Positions 1-9,375 are shown, counted from the stretch's first letter. The stretch is 64,000 nt of DNA from Flammeovirgaceae bacterium (GCA_021298015.1 JAJTGY010000015.1:50646-114645), one strand, 5' to 3'. The notes: a model not told the origin generated them from the letters alone. Numbers and translations are program-made.

Positions 1-1
1 G

Positions 2-109
2 CGCCAGGGCGAAGCCATTACGTTTGCCCGCGATGGCAGTGGATTTTATACGCTGAGCGAGAGTGTACCTGAGGAGCGGGCGTGGGTAGTGTTTTATAAG
101 CGCAAGTAA
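2..109 (+). CDS. C-terminal end of an unidentified protein (partial)
   Basis: An open frame enters from the left edge and stops with TAA at 107-109, giving the last 35 residues of a protein that ends VVFYKRK. The residues around GEAITFARDGSGFYTLSE resemble the closing strand of secreted beta-propeller-like proteins, but this is too short to assign. It converges on the isoprenoid synthase gene on the other strand. Confidence 0.55.
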   Translation, partial: RQGEAITFARDGSGFYTLSESVPEERAWVVFYKRK

Positions 110-121
110 CAGCAACAAGAC

Positions 122-1087
122 CTACTTCTGCCGGGCCGAAACCTCGTCCGCATACGCCTTCAAAGCATCCGCCTTTACGCTCAAAGCATTCAAGGAAGCA
201 AACGCTTGCGTAAAGTAGCTGTCGATCTTCGCCTGCGTGAGTTCCCGTATTCCCAGTGATTCGTAGATGCCGGTCACCGCTTTGACCTTTTTCCGCTTAT
301 CGAACTTTTTGGCGGCCAGCCACTTCTGCAATTCCGCCTTCGGCTTGCCTTTGGCTAACGCCAGCGCCTTAATGAGTAAATACGTTTTTTTGTTGGCGAT
401 GATATCGCCACCCACCTGCTTGCCAAACTTTTTCTGATCGGCAAACACATCGAGCAGATCATCTTTCAATTGGAAGCCGATACCCATGTTGATGCCAAAA
501 TCATACAAGGCCTTTCGATCATCTTCGGGAGCATCGGCCAGCAGCGCACCTAACTCAAGACTGAAGCCCAACAACACTGCGGTCTTCAAGCGAATCATTT
601 CCAGGTACTGCGGTTCCGAAACCCGCGCTTTGGTTTCAAACTCCATATCCCATTGCTGGCCTTCACACACTTCGGCAGCGGTGCGGTTAAACAGAGGCAG
701 CACTTCGGTAAGCTGGTTTATGGGGATGTGCAACAACTGATCGTACACGCGCACGAGCATTACATCCCCGGAAAGAATGGCCGTGTTCACATTCCATTTC
801 TCGTGCACCGTTGCTTTACCCCTGCGCAACGGGGCCTGGTCCATGATGTCATCGTGCATCAGGGTGAAATTATGAAAGGCCTCCACCGCAGCCGCTATCG
901 GAATTACACGGCTGACATCTGTTTTATACAACGAGTAAGCAGCACACACCAACATCGGCCGCATGCGCTTGCCGCCCAATTTCATGATGTACCGGATGGG
1001 CTCATAAAGGGAAGCCGGTGATTTGCCCCAGCTTTGCTTTGCCAGGTGCTGCTCCAACGAAATCAACCAGGAGTGGAATTGCGACAT
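122..1087 (-). CDS. Polyprenyl synthetase family protein (trans-isoprenyl diphosphate synthase)
   Basis: This cytosolic Mg-dependent enzyme condenses isopentenyl diphosphate with allylic diphosphates to build farnesyl or longer prenyl chains for quinones and cell-wall lipid carriers. The 321-residue protein has the family hallmarks: LGGKRMRP near residue 38, a first aspartate-rich motif HDDIMD near residue 79 followed by RRGKATVH, and a second motif KDDLLD near residue 208. The length is normal. Product chain length cannot be read from the sequence; Bacteroidota genes of this type are annotated as farnesyl/geranylgeranyl or longer-chain synthases. A start at 1087 (MSQFHSW) fits the family. 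The 48-aa gene at 1146-1292 lies just upstream on the same strand. Confidence 0.93.
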   Translation of the reverse strand: MSQFHSWLISLEQHLAKQSWGKSPASLYEPIRYIMKLGGKRMRPMLVCAAYSLYKTDVSRVIPIAAAVEAFHNFTLMHDDIMDQAPLRRGKATVHEKWNVNTAILSGDVMLVRVYDQLLHIPINQLTEVLPLFNRTAAEVCEGQQWDMEFETKARVSEPQYLEMIRLKTAVLLGFSLELGALLADAPEDDRKALYDFGINMGIGFQLKDDLLDVFADQKKFGKQVGGDIIANKKTYLLIKALALAKGKPKAELQKWLAAKKFDKRKKVKAVTGIYESLGIRELTQAKIDSYFTQAFASLNALSVKADALKAYADEVSARQK

Positions 1088-1145
1088 GAATAAAGTTTAA
1101 TCGATGGCAAAATGGGGGATGTGCGTCAGGTACGCAACGGTACGA

Positions 1146-1292
1146 TTAACCACAGCCCAGATTTTTCTTTAAGTCACGCACAGGCAAACCGCCAAAGTCC
1201 CAGGTGTTGTCGTCCGCAACGGGAGGTTGAATGGGCTGCCCTTTTGCCGGTTTGACTGGGCGAGGTTTCTTTTTTACGAACTTCTTTTTCAA
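1146..1292 (-). CDS. Conserved 48-aa basic protein ending GGLPVRDLKKNLGCG
   Basis: A short open frame starts at TTG 1292 and ends at TAA 1146-1148. It encodes a lysine- and proline-rich N-terminal half (KKKFVKKKPRPVKPAKG) and a C-terminal tail DFGGLPVRDLKKNLGCG. From memory, hypothetical small proteins of Bacteroidota end in a very similar tail (GGLP-RDLKKNLGCG), which is why I call this a gene. An in-frame TGA four codons upstream leaves TTG as the only good start. The function is unknown. The basic N-terminus would suit nucleic-acid or ribosome contact, but that is a guess. It fills the gap between the isoprenoid synthase and the divergent feoAB genes. Confidence 0.6.
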   Translation of the reverse strand: MKKKFVKKKPRPVKPAKGQPIQPPVADDNTWDFGGLPVRDLKKNLGCG

Positions 1293-1393
1293 AAGGAAAA
1301 ATCAAAAAACAAGAATACAACAAATGACCGAAGTCTTTGGTTAGCACTGGCCGCCCGTCTATCTTGCGCTGTTTAAAATCGGTCTAAATAAGC

Positions 1394-1624
1394 TTGCAAA
1401 AACTTAAAAATGTGGCAGAAATGGCCCCCGGGGAAACCGCGGTGATTGCCGGGTTCCACGATGAGGAGCTATCGGTTAAACTGCTGGAAATGGGCTTTCT
1501 TCCCGGGTCATCGGTGCGCTTTAACTACGCGGCCCCCCTGGGCGATCCGGTTTGTGTCACCATTTCAGGCTTTGATCTTTCGCTGCGCGTGAGCGAGGCG
1601 GCCACCATTGCAATCCTCCGGTAA
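1394..1624 (+). CDS. feoA: FeoA ferrous iron transport protein A
   Basis: This 76-residue protein has the FeoA SH3-like fold: MAPGETAVIAGF, then LLEMGFLPGSSVRF, and a closing IALR-like strand (AATIAILR). FeoA is a small cytosolic partner needed for FeoB-dependent Fe2+ uptake. The frame opens with TTG at 1394; an alternative ATG at 1421 would remove part of the first strand, so TTG is preferred. The stop is followed by feoB after one base, so the two are co-transcribed. A degenerate -7 box (TATCTTGC, about 1359-1366) lies upstream. Confidence 0.9.
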   Translation: MQKLKNVAEMAPGETAVIAGFHDEELSVKLLEMGFLPGSSVRFNYAAPLGDPVCVTISGFDLSLRVSEAATIAILR

Positions 1625-1625
1625 C

Positions 1626-3740
1626 ATGGCGCAGTCACCCCACCTTCGCATCGCGCTGGCCGGCAAACCCAATTCCGGTAAATCGTCACTGTTCAATCAA
1701 CTCACGGGACTCAACCAAAAGACCGGCAACTTCCCCGGAGTTACAGTAGATAAGCACATTGGCTATTGCCAACTCAACGCCACTACCCGCGCGCAAATTA
1801 TTGACCTGCCGGGCACGTTCAGTATTTATCCGCGCACACTGGATGAAAAAATTGTATCGGAAATACTGGTGGATGCTACAGGCGAAAACTACCCGGACCG
1901 CGTAGTGTTGGTAGCCGATGCAACCAATCTCAAAAACTGTTTTCTCCTGCTTACGCAGATGGTGGATTTACAAATCCCCACGATACTGGCGCTCAACATG
2001 GTGGATCTGGCGGCCCAGGCGGGCATGGAGTTCGACATCGCCCAGTTGCAAAAGCAACTGGATGTGCCGGTGGTGATGATTAACGCGCGCACCGGTTCCG
2101 GCTTGGATGAACTGAAAGAAAAAATGGCGGCTCCGCTGCCGAAATCCTCGCTTCATGTATATGAGCCGGATGCCGAATTGGTCCCCATTTTGGACAAGAT
2201 CCAGGCAGAATTACACTTGAAGTCGCGCCACGCAGCGTTTATCGTGCTGCAGCAGTGGAATCAAATGAATTTTCTTCCGGACCCGAAGAAAAAAGAACTG
2301 CAACAACTGGCTCACGATATCCGGTTTTTTCCGGCCAAGTATCAAGGGGCCGAAACCGTGCAGCGCTATGGTTTCATTCAGGGTGTGCTTAACGCGGTTA
2401 CGAGCAAAGTGGCCGACAAGGAGTGGAAGGAAAACACCTACCTGCTTGATCGCATCCTCACGCACAAGATCTGGGGCTATTTGATCTTCCTGTTCATACT
2501 GTTCAGCATTTTTCAATCCATCTTCCTTATTGCCCAGGTCCCTATGGATTGGATCGACCAAGGCTTTGCTAATCTGAGTAGCTACCTCTCCGGTGTTTTT
2601 CCGGACGGGCCATTTTTTGATCTGATCACGCAGGGCATTGTACCCGGCATTGGCGGCATTGTCATCTTCATTCCGCAAATTGCCATTCTGTTTGCGTTCA
2701 TTTCCATCCTCGAAGAAACCGGCTACATGGCGCGTGTGGTTTTTCTCATGGACAAAATCATGCGCAAGTTCGGGCTCAACGGAAAGAGTGTGGTGCCGTT
2801 GATTTCCGGCTGGGCCTGCGCCATTCCCGCCATCATGGCCACCCGCACCATCGATAACTGGAAGGACCGGCTGATCACCATTTTTGTAACCCCCTTCATG
2901 AGTTGCTCCGCCCGCCTGCCGGTGTTTGCCATCATGGTAGGGCTTGTCGTGCCTGCCAATAATTTACTTTGGTTCATCAATCTTCAAGGCATTGCCCTGA
3001 TGGGTCTCTACTTGCTCGGTTTTGTGGCCGCCATTGGAACGGCCCTGGTCATGAAAATGTGGGTAAAGACAACCGAAAAAAGCTATCTGCTGATGGAAAT
3101 GCCCACCTACCGAACCCCCAAGTGGAGCAATGTTGGCTACACGATTCTGGAGAAAACGAACGCGTTTGTGTTCGAGGCGGGTAAAGTCATTCTGGCCATC
3201 TCGATTGTGCTGTGGGTGTTGGCGAGTTACGGCCCCGGTGATGCCATGCAACAAGCCGAACAGCGTGTGACCGCACAAGCTCAGCAAAACAATTGGAGTG
3301 CTGAAGATACTGAGCGGGTGCTCGCGGCTGAGCAACTCGAAAATTCCTATGCCGGCAAGCTGGGCAAGTTCATCGAGCCCGCCATTCGCCCGTTGGGTTA
3401 CGATTGGAAAATCGGCATCGCCCTGATCACCTCCTTTGCAGCGCGCGAAGTATTCGTTGGTACGGTATCAACTATCTACAGCATCGGCAGCACGGACGAT
3501 ACGGCAACGGTGAAAGGTCGTTTAAAAGCCGAAGTAAATCCCGAGACGGGCGGACCACGTTTTACTCCCGCTGTGGGCTTTTCATTACTGATCTTTTATA
3601 CCTTCGCCATGCAGTGCATGAGTACGCTGGCCATCGTCAGGCGCGAGACCAAAGGCTGGAAATGGCCCGCGATTCAGCTCGCGTATATGACCGGCCTCGC
3701 TTATCTGTCGGCTTTGGCTGTTTATCAACTGATGGCCTGA
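1626..3740 (+). CDS. feoB: FeoB Fe(II) transporter with N-terminal GTPase
   Basis: Inner-membrane ferrous iron transporter of 704 residues. The N-terminal G-domain shows G1 GKPNSGKS (13-20), G2 PGVTV (37-41), G3 DLPG (60-63) and G4 NMVD (near 128), followed by a helical GDI-like region. The C-terminal half has many membrane helices with the FeoB gate motifs, including GWACAIPAIMATRT, a second gate around SCSARLPVFAIMVG, and the conserved cysteine segment MQCMSTLAIVRRETKGWKWP near the end. The frame is open from TTG 1608, but ATG 1626 sits just after the feoA stop and is the likely start. Some Bacteroidota fuse feoA and feoB; here they are separate. No Fur box was identified, although a fur-family gene lies at 9.4 kb. 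Confidence 0.96.
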   Translation: MAQSPHLRIALAGKPNSGKSSLFNQLTGLNQKTGNFPGVTVDKHIGYCQLNATTRAQIIDLPGTFSIYPRTLDEKIVSEILVDATGENYPDRVVLVADATNLKNCFLLLTQMVDLQIPTILALNMVDLAAQAGMEFDIAQLQKQLDVPVVMINARTGSGLDELKEKMAAPLPKSSLHVYEPDAELVPILDKIQAELHLKSRHAAFIVLQQWNQMNFLPDPKKKELQQLAHDIRFFPAKYQGAETVQRYGFIQGVLNAVTSKVADKEWKENTYLLDRILTHKIWGYLIFLFILFSIFQSIFLIAQVPMDWIDQGFANLSSYLSGVFPDGPFFDLITQGIVPGIGGIVIFIPQIAILFAFISILEETGYMARVVFLMDKIMRKFGLNGKSVVPLISGWACAIPAIMATRTIDNWKDRLITIFVTPFMSCSARLPVFAIMVGLVVPANNLLWFINLQGIALMGLYLLGFVAAIGTALVMKMWVKTTEKSYLLMEMPTYRTPKWSNVGYTILEKTNAFVFEAGKVILAISIVLWVLASYGPGDAMQQAEQRVTAQAQQNNWSAEDTERVLAAEQLENSYAGKLGKFIEPAIRPLGYDWKIGIALITSFAAREVFVGTVSTIYSIGSTDDTATVKGRLKAEVNPETGGPRFTPAVGFSLLIFYTFAMQCMSTLAIVRRETKGWKWPAIQLAYMTGLAYLSALAVYQLMA

Positions 3741-3751
3741 GGCAAAATCCG

Positions 3752-3759
3752 TATTTTTG
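3752..3759 (+). promoter_or_regulatory. Bacteroidota -7 box (TATTTTTG) for purK
   Basis: Exact match to TAnnTTTG, 9 nt before the ATG at 3769. The predicted transcript would start within a few bases of the start codon. It also rules out the upstream in-frame TTG at 3757, which lies inside the box. Confidence 0.6.
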
Positions 3760-3768
3760 CCGCTCTAC

Positions 3769-4899
3769 ATGGGCATTCAGCAACAGAAGCTAGGCGTTTT
3801 GGGTGGCGGGCAGTTGGGCCGCATGCTCCTTCAGGCGGGTCTCGATCTCAATATTCAATTTTCAGTACTTGACCCAGATGCCCAGGCCCCGTGCCATACC
3901 CTCGCCCCATTTACGCAGGGTAAACTCACCGACTTTGACACCGTGATGGCATTTGGCCACGGTTGCGATATCATCACCATTGAGATTGAAAACGTAAACA
4001 CCCGGGCGTTGCGCGAACTTGAGAAGATAGGCAAAAAGGTTTTTCCGCAACCCCATCTGATTGAACTCATCCAGGACAAGCGCACACAAAAAGAATTTTA
4101 CCGCACCCACCACATTCCAACTGCCGAATTTGTGCTCGTGGAAAATCGCGCGGACGTGCAACGGCATAGCGCCTTTTTGCCAGCCGTGAACAAGCTCGGC
4201 AAAGAAGGCTATGACGGTCGTGGCGTGCAGATGTTGCGCACAGCGGCCGACCTTGACAAAGCCTTTGACAAGCCCGGCCTGCTGGAAAGACTCATCGACT
4301 TTGACCAAGAGATTGCCGTAATAGCCGCGCGAAACGAAAAGGGCGAAGTCGCCACCTTTCCGGCCGTAGAAATGGTTTTTCACCCGGAGCACAACCTGGT
4401 CGAATATCTCTATTCACCGGCATCCAGTTCGTTAGCCATCGCGCAGCAGGCCGATCAGGTTGCACGCAGGCTGGTGGAGCAATTGCAGTTGGTGGGGTTA
4501 TTAGCCGTAGAGATGTTCGTAACCAAAGGCGGACAAGTGCTGGTGAACGAAGTGGCTCCGCGCCCGCACAACAGCGGGCATCACACCATCGAGGCTAACG
4601 TGACCTCCCAATACGAGCAGCATCTGCGTGCCCTTTTCAACCTGCCGCTGGGCGATACGCGTATCGTGCAACCCAGTGCTATGGTTAACCTGTTGGGTGA
4701 GGCTGGCTTCGAAGGGCCGGCCAAATATGAAGGTTTAGAGGCGGTGATGAAAGAATCCGGTGTGCATGTGCATCTCTACGGAAAGAAGAATACCAAACCC
4801 TTACGCAAGATGGGCCACGTAACCCTTACGGGGCAGCATGTGGAAGAGTTGAAAACAAAAGTTGAGTTTGTCAAACGAACATTAAAAGTGGTAGCATGA
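3769..4899 (+). CDS. purK: 5-(carboxyamino)imidazole ribonucleotide synthase PurK
   Basis: Purine biosynthesis enzyme that uses ATP and bicarbonate to convert AIR to N5-CAIR. The 376-residue ATP-grasp protein begins LGVLGGGQLGRML, followed by the QDK motif (LIQDKRTQKEF), the KLGKEGYDGRGV glycine loop, and the metal/ATP site VNEVAPRPHNSGHHTIEA. The length is normal for PurK. The start at ATG 3769 is supported by the -7 box just upstream. The stop overlaps the purE start by 4 nt (ATGA), so the two form an operon that runs the two-step carboxylation route. Confidence 0.96.
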   Translation: MGIQQQKLGVLGGGQLGRMLLQAGLDLNIQFSVLDPDAQAPCHTLAPFTQGKLTDFDTVMAFGHGCDIITIEIENVNTRALRELEKIGKKVFPQPHLIELIQDKRTQKEFYRTHHIPTAEFVLVENRADVQRHSAFLPAVNKLGKEGYDGRGVQMLRTAADLDKAFDKPGLLERLIDFDQEIAVIAARNEKGEVATFPAVEMVFHPEHNLVEYLYSPASSSLAIAQQADQVARRLVEQLQLVGLLAVEMFVTKGGQVLVNEVAPRPHNSGHHTIEANVTSQYEQHLRALFNLPLGDTRIVQPSAMVNLLGEAGFEGPAKYEGLEAVMKESGVHVHLYGKKNTKPLRKMGHVTLTGQHVEELKTKVEFVKRTLKVVA

Positions 4900-5405
4900 G
4901 CAAACCCGTCATTGGCATTATCATGGGCAGCCAGTCCGACCTCGCGGTGATGCGCGAAGCAGCCGAGTTCCTCGAGGACATGAAAATTCCGTTTGAGTTG
5001 ACGGTGGTATCGGCACACCGCACACCGCAACGGATGGTCGAGTACGCTACTTCGGCCCGCGCGCGCGGCCTGCGCGCTATTGTGGCGGGTGCCGGTGGTG
5101 CAGCTCACTTGCCCGGTATGGTAGCCTCGCTGACGTCACTGCCGATTATTGGTGTACCCATCAAGTCATCCAACTCCATTGACGGTTGGGATTCCGTGTT
5201 GTCCATCCTCCAAATGCCCTCTGGTGTGCCGGTAGCCACCGTGGCGCTGAACGGAGCCCGAAATGCCGGCATCCTGGCAGCCCAAATTATTGGCGCCACC
5301 GACAAGAAAGTTGGCGCCAGGCTGGACGCCTTCAAAAACGAGTTAAAAACGAAAGTAGAGGCCTCGGTGGCCACCTTGCGCAAAAAGGGCTGGAAGTCAG
5401 CTTAA
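4896..5405 (+). CDS. purE: 5-(carboxyamino)imidazole ribonucleotide mutase PurE
   Basis: Class I PurE of 169 residues. It isomerises N5-CAIR, the product of PurK, to CAIR in the cytosol. Hallmarks are the N-terminal IGIIMGSQSDLAVM phosphate loop, SAHRTPQRMVEYA, AGAGGAAHLPGMVAS, and PIIGVPIKSS with GWDSVLSILQMPSGVPVATVALNGARNAGILAAQI. It overlaps purK by 4 nt and is translationally coupled to it. Confidence 0.97.
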   Translation: MSKPVIGIIMGSQSDLAVMREAAEFLEDMKIPFELTVVSAHRTPQRMVEYATSARARGLRAIVAGAGGAAHLPGMVASLTSLPIIGVPIKSSNSIDGWDSVLSILQMPSGVPVATVALNGARNAGILAAQIIGATDKKVGARLDAFKNELKTKVEASVATLRKKGWKSA

Positions 5406-5470
5406 CGTTGGCTTTGCTCCTGCCCTGATTATTCTGTACCTTCTCGGCCTATTAGACGAGGAACATCACC

Positions 5471-6736
5471 ATGCTAAGGCCTGGGCAGAAAGGTTGGTTA
5501 CAGGACTACCTTGAGTTTCGCAAGGAGCTTTTGCGCGACTTAACGGGTGCTACCCGGCACGCAGCCCATCCCGACCAGTCCCTCTATCGCATTATACAGC
5601 CCACCGGCCTCATGTACGGTCAGACGGTTGAAGTTGATCTGCCCGATGCCAAACAATGGGATGAAAAGGACCGAATGAAAATTCTGTTGGCCGAGAGCCT
5701 GATCAGCGCCTCTCTGCTTTACCACGAGAAGCCCGTCAAAGACCCCGGAGAGCTCTCGCACGCGATCATGAAAAGCCTCGAACACGTAGGCAATTTTTAC
5801 AATCATGTTTTTCCTGAGCTGGCCACCCCGACCAAGACACTTTTTGGCCGCAAGAAAACCCCGCTCGAGATTGCCGAGAAGATTCTCGACAAAAGGATTG
5901 AACACGCGAGCGAGTACAGCGGAAACTTCTGGACGCAGTTCTTCCACAACAGTCTGCTCTTTTTGGATATCTTCATCTTCGGTCAGTGGATTCATACCAA
6001 TGCCGACCGCATTATGTCAGACTTTTTCAAATACGAGCGCGAGGAGTTACGCTTTTCAGTCGTTAAAGTGATTGCCGCTGCGGCTCACGCCAATAAATCC
6101 ATCGAGTACGAGGAGCGTAAGCTTTTCGAATTGTTTCAGCAAAGTGCCGGGCTACCGCCTGATCGGAAAAAAGAGGCATTAATGATCTTTGAGAAGGGGG
6201 TTAGCCTGGAAGATATCAACCTACCCACAAACAATTCCTGGATACTGAAGAAGTATTTTCTGGAAATGGCCATCCTGACGGTTTGGGCCGATAAGAAAGT
6301 GGAGGCGCCCGAGCAAAATTTTTTGCAGGACTTCAGTCGCTATCTCGATTTTCATGCCGATGACCTGGAAAACAGCCAGTTGGCCGTAGAGGGATTTGTA
6401 CTGGAACACTGGGAGCAATTGAGCTCGTTACAGAACAAACTCGACTACGACACCATGAGCCAGCACTTCCTCAAGCGGCTCGCACACGTGGCCGAGCAAA
6501 ACAAATTGAAGTTGGTACGCGAAGTAAAAGGCAGCGAGGAACTGGTGGGATTACTCAAAAAAGCCCGATCGCAAGAACTTGATGAAGCGGAAAAAAATCG
6601 CCTGCATGAATTGCTCATGGTTGTACTCAAGGCCATTCCCACCTTCGTGCTCGTATCCTTGCCGCAACATTTTTTAACACTGCCTATGCTGATGCAGATA
6701 CTGCCGAAAAACTTCTTCCAGGAAGTAAACAGTTAA
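5471..6736 (+). CDS. LETM1-like / TerB-like helical protein
   Basis: A 421-residue soluble-looking protein. The middle (about 195-290) resembles a TerB-like acidic helical domain (VKVIAAAAHANKSIEYEERKLFELF). The extreme C-terminus (AIPTFVLVSLPQHFLTLPMLMQILPKNFFQ) resembles the hydrophobic segment of LETM1-family proteins. Bacteroidota proteins with this arrangement are annotated as LETM1-related and linked to biofilm formation in some flavobacteria; that functional link is not visible here. A possible promoter lies upstream (TTTG at 5413, 20 nt, then TACCTTCT at 5437). It converges on the antiporter gene downstream. Confidence 0.6.
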   Translation: MLRPGQKGWLQDYLEFRKELLRDLTGATRHAAHPDQSLYRIIQPTGLMYGQTVEVDLPDAKQWDEKDRMKILLAESLISASLLYHEKPVKDPGELSHAIMKSLEHVGNFYNHVFPELATPTKTLFGRKKTPLEIAEKILDKRIEHASEYSGNFWTQFFHNSLLFLDIFIFGQWIHTNADRIMSDFFKYEREELRFSVVKVIAAAAHANKSIEYEERKLFELFQQSAGLPPDRKKEALMIFEKGVSLEDINLPTNNSWILKKYFLEMAILTVWADKKVEAPEQNFLQDFSRYLDFHADDLENSQLAVEGFVLEHWEQLSSLQNKLDYDTMSQHFLKRLAHVAEQNKLKLVREVKGSEELVGLLKKARSQELDEAEKNRLHELLMVVLKAIPTFVLVSLPQHFLTLPMLMQILPKNFFQEVNS

Positions 6737-6754
6737 CCCGCCTCAGCCGGCATG

Positions 6755-8224
6755 TCAATCGTGTAAACCGAATGACTCCAATACCTGACGACTGGCCGCT
6801 TTGCTCTCGGTAAGGACCAGCAGGTGGTCAAATGCACGCAGATCCGTTTCACCCGAGGGTGTCATGTAAGCATCTCCGCGGTGGATGAGCACAATGAGTG
6901 CAGACGGTGGTAATTGGATTTGAACAATTTGCTTTCCGATGAGTGGGGAGTCTTCGGGGATATCCAGTTCAACTAACTCTGATTTACTGTTATCGCCCAA
7001 CTCGACATCCAACGGAAATCTTCTTTTGAGCTTGGTGGGTACGGAGACGTGAAGCCAACGGGCCATAAGGGGTAGCGTAGCGCCTTGCACCACCACGGAG
7101 GATACGGAGATGAAAAACACGAGATTAAAAATCGTTTCGGCATAGGCAACCCCGGCCAATAGCGGGTAGGTGGCAAATACAATGGGCGCGGCTCCCCGCA
7201 AGCCCACCCAGGAAATGAATAGCTTTTTCCGGTAGTTTAGATCGCGGGTACGCAAAAGCGAAATAAACACAGCAACCGGCCGGGCTACCAGAATCAGGAA
7301 AAAGGAAATCAGTACGCCTTCATCCGCCAGGGGCACCATACGTGACGGAAACACGAGCAGCCCCAGCGTAAGAAACATGACAATTTGCATCAACCACGCC
7401 TGCCCGTCAAAAAACTTGATAAGTGATTTTTTGTGAATGAAGTTGCTATTGCCCAGGATAATCGCTGACGTGTAGATGGCCAAAAACCCGTTTCCGCCAA
7501 TGAAATCAGTTGACGAAAAAGTGAAGAACATGAGCGCGTAGATAAGCACCGGATATAGTCCCTCCACATCTAACTTGATCCGGTTTAATGTGACCACCAT
7601 TAACTTCCCCATGCCAAAGCCACAAGCCGCCCCCAATATCATTCCCTTCATAAAGCTTGGCACCAAAATCCATACAGACGTATCGGGCTCATTCACCAGT
7701 TGAATAAAGCTAATGGTCAGGAAGTAGGCCATCGGGTCGTTACTGCCGCTCTCAAATTCCAATAGCGGCCTAAGGTTGCCCTTGAGCCCGATATTCCGCG
7801 TGCGCAAAACAGAAAAAACGGCAGCCGCGTCTGTGGAAGATACAATTGCCCCCAACAGCATGCCTTCAGCCAATGAAACCCCGAGCAAAAAATGAGTAAA
7901 CAAGCCGACCAAAAGTGCTGTCAGCAAAACGCCCAGCGTGGCAAGTGAGATACCATCTTTAAGGACCGGCCGAATGCTGTCCAGCTTAGTGGTCATTCCG
8001 CCCGAAAACAAAATGAAGGTAAGGGCCACAATACCCAAAAACTGGGAGATCTTTGGATCGTCAAAGTGAATGCCCCCGATACCTTCAGAGCCGGCTAACA
8101 TACCGATAGCCAAAAACAGCAACAGGGCCGGAACACCAAACTTGAACGATGTTTTGCTCGCCACAATGCTGATGAACAGCAGAATGGAACCGAGCAAAAG
8201 GAAGTTTTCTATTGTAAGTGTCAT
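6755..8224 (-). CDS. Potassium/proton antiporter (CPA1, NhaP2-like)
   Basis: A 489-residue inner-membrane antiporter of the CPA1 family. About 12-13 hydrophobic segments span residues 5-395, with the conserved core SSTDAAAVFSVLR and LEFESGSNDPMAYFLT (the ND pair of the transport site) and the VGLRGAAPIVFATYPLL segment. A cytosolic TrkA-C-like domain (about 410-489, ELDIPEDSPLIGKQIVQIQLPPSALIVLIHRGD) argues for an NhaP2/CvrA-type K+/H+ exchanger. The length is slightly short for the family but complete. It is transcribed away from terC with about 90 nt between them, on the same strand. Confidence 0.88.
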   Translation of the reverse strand: MTLTIENFLLLGSILLFISIVASKTSFKFGVPALLLFLAIGMLAGSEGIGGIHFDDPKISQFLGIVALTFILFSGGMTTKLDSIRPVLKDGISLATLGVLLTALLVGLFTHFLLGVSLAEGMLLGAIVSSTDAAAVFSVLRTRNIGLKGNLRPLLEFESGSNDPMAYFLTISFIQLVNEPDTSVWILVPSFMKGMILGAACGFGMGKLMVVTLNRIKLDVEGLYPVLIYALMFFTFSSTDFIGGNGFLAIYTSAIILGNSNFIHKKSLIKFFDGQAWLMQIVMFLTLGLLVFPSRMVPLADEGVLISFFLILVARPVAVFISLLRTRDLNYRKKLFISWVGLRGAAPIVFATYPLLAGVAYAETIFNLVFFISVSSVVVQGATLPLMARWLHVSVPTKLKRRFPLDVELGDNSKSELVELDIPEDSPLIGKQIVQIQLPPSALIVLIHRGDAYMTPSGETDLRAFDHLLVLTESKAASRQVLESFGLHD

Positions 8225-8313
8225 GAGCCTGTAGTCATTTCAAAATTATCCAAAAGATAGGCAACAGGCTGCGTGTTTGGCAGCTTGTTTAAAACGGCAA
8301 CAGAACATTCAAC

Positions 8314-9297
8314 TTATTTCAGTTCTTCCGACTCCTTCACCTTTTTGGGCACCAGAATGGAGAATACAATCGCGAGCGTGAGCGTCAGGATGATTACGAT
8401 AAAGGAATAGGTGGGCGGAATTTCGACATGAACAATTTCGAGGAGCATTTTTGCGCCAATAAAAAACAGAATAATCGAAAGACCTTTTTGCAGAAGATAG
8501 AACTTGTCAATTACACCGGACAGCAGAAAGAACATGGCCCGCAACCCTAATACAGCGAATATATTGGACGTATAAATCAGAAATTCGTTTTGTGTGATGG
8601 CGAAGGCGGCCGGTATGGAGTCCACCGCGAAGATCAAATCAGTCGTCTCAATCAGGACAATGACCAGAAACAACGGGGTAAACATTAATCTGGGTTTGGT
8701 GATCACAAACCGGCCCCCGTGGTCATCCGGGGAGATGGGCAGATATTTGCGGCACAACCGCATGATCGGATTCTTCTCCGGATCAATTTTTTCATCACTG
8801 TCCTCAAAATAGATTTTGATACCCGAATAAATCAGGAATACCCCGAACACGTATAAAATCCAATGGAACTTGGCGATGAGCAGCGCACCAACGAAAATGA
8901 AAATACCCCGGAAAACCACCGCGCCCAGGATTCCCCAGAACAAGATGTTGTGGTAGTATTCTTCCTTAACCGCAAAATATTTCAAGATCAACAGGATAAC
9001 GAAGATGTTGTCTACGGAGAGGGCATACTCGGTGAGGTAAGCACTGAAATACTCTACCGCAGCATCCAAACCTCCTTTTCCCGCGTCATCGTACAAATAG
9101 ATAAAAAAGCCAAACAGCGTGCTGATGAATACCCAAAAAATGGACTGATAAAGAGCCGATTTGGTGGTGATCTTATGGGCCTTTTTGTTGAACACGCCCA
9201 GGTCCAACAACAGGAAAATGATGATGATTACCGCAAAAACCCCAAACAAAATGGTTTCCGCCTGACTGTGACTGCTGAACAACGAGAAGAGAAGCAT
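8314..9297 (-). CDS. TerC/Alx family integral membrane protein
   Basis: A 327-residue polytopic membrane protein of the TerC family, which is linked to manganese and other metal export during exoenzyme metalation and alkaline stress. Recognisable features are EYFSAYLTEYALSVDNIFVILLI (the acidic TerC signature), the DLIFAVDSIPAAFAITQ motif with its conserved Asp, and NIFAVLGLRAMFFLL. The metal role is family knowledge, not shown by the sequence. A perfect -7 box (minus strand, 9376-9383) lies about 80 nt upstream. Confidence 0.88.
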   Translation of the reverse strand: MLLFSLFSSHSQAETILFGVFAVIIIIFLLLDLGVFNKKAHKITTKSALYQSIFWVFISTLFGFFIYLYDDAGKGGLDAAVEYFSAYLTEYALSVDNIFVILLILKYFAVKEEYYHNILFWGILGAVVFRGIFIFVGALLIAKFHWILYVFGVFLIYSGIKIYFEDSDEKIDPEKNPIMRLCRKYLPISPDDHGGRFVITKPRLMFTPLFLVIVLIETTDLIFAVDSIPAAFAITQNEFLIYTSNIFAVLGLRAMFFLLSGVIDKFYLLQKGLSIILFFIGAKMLLEIVHVEIPPTYSFIVIILTLTLAIVFSILVPKKVKESEELK

Positions 9298-9375
9298 CCC
9301 TGACGATTCTGTTTGGTGGGGGTTGATCAGTGCATTCTAGCGCTTAAAACAACATTTGAAGCAGTAAATAAGCGC

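Noticed and set aside
1394..3740. Fur box in front of feoAB
   Set aside because: No 19-bp Fur-like palindrome was visible between 1293 and 1394.
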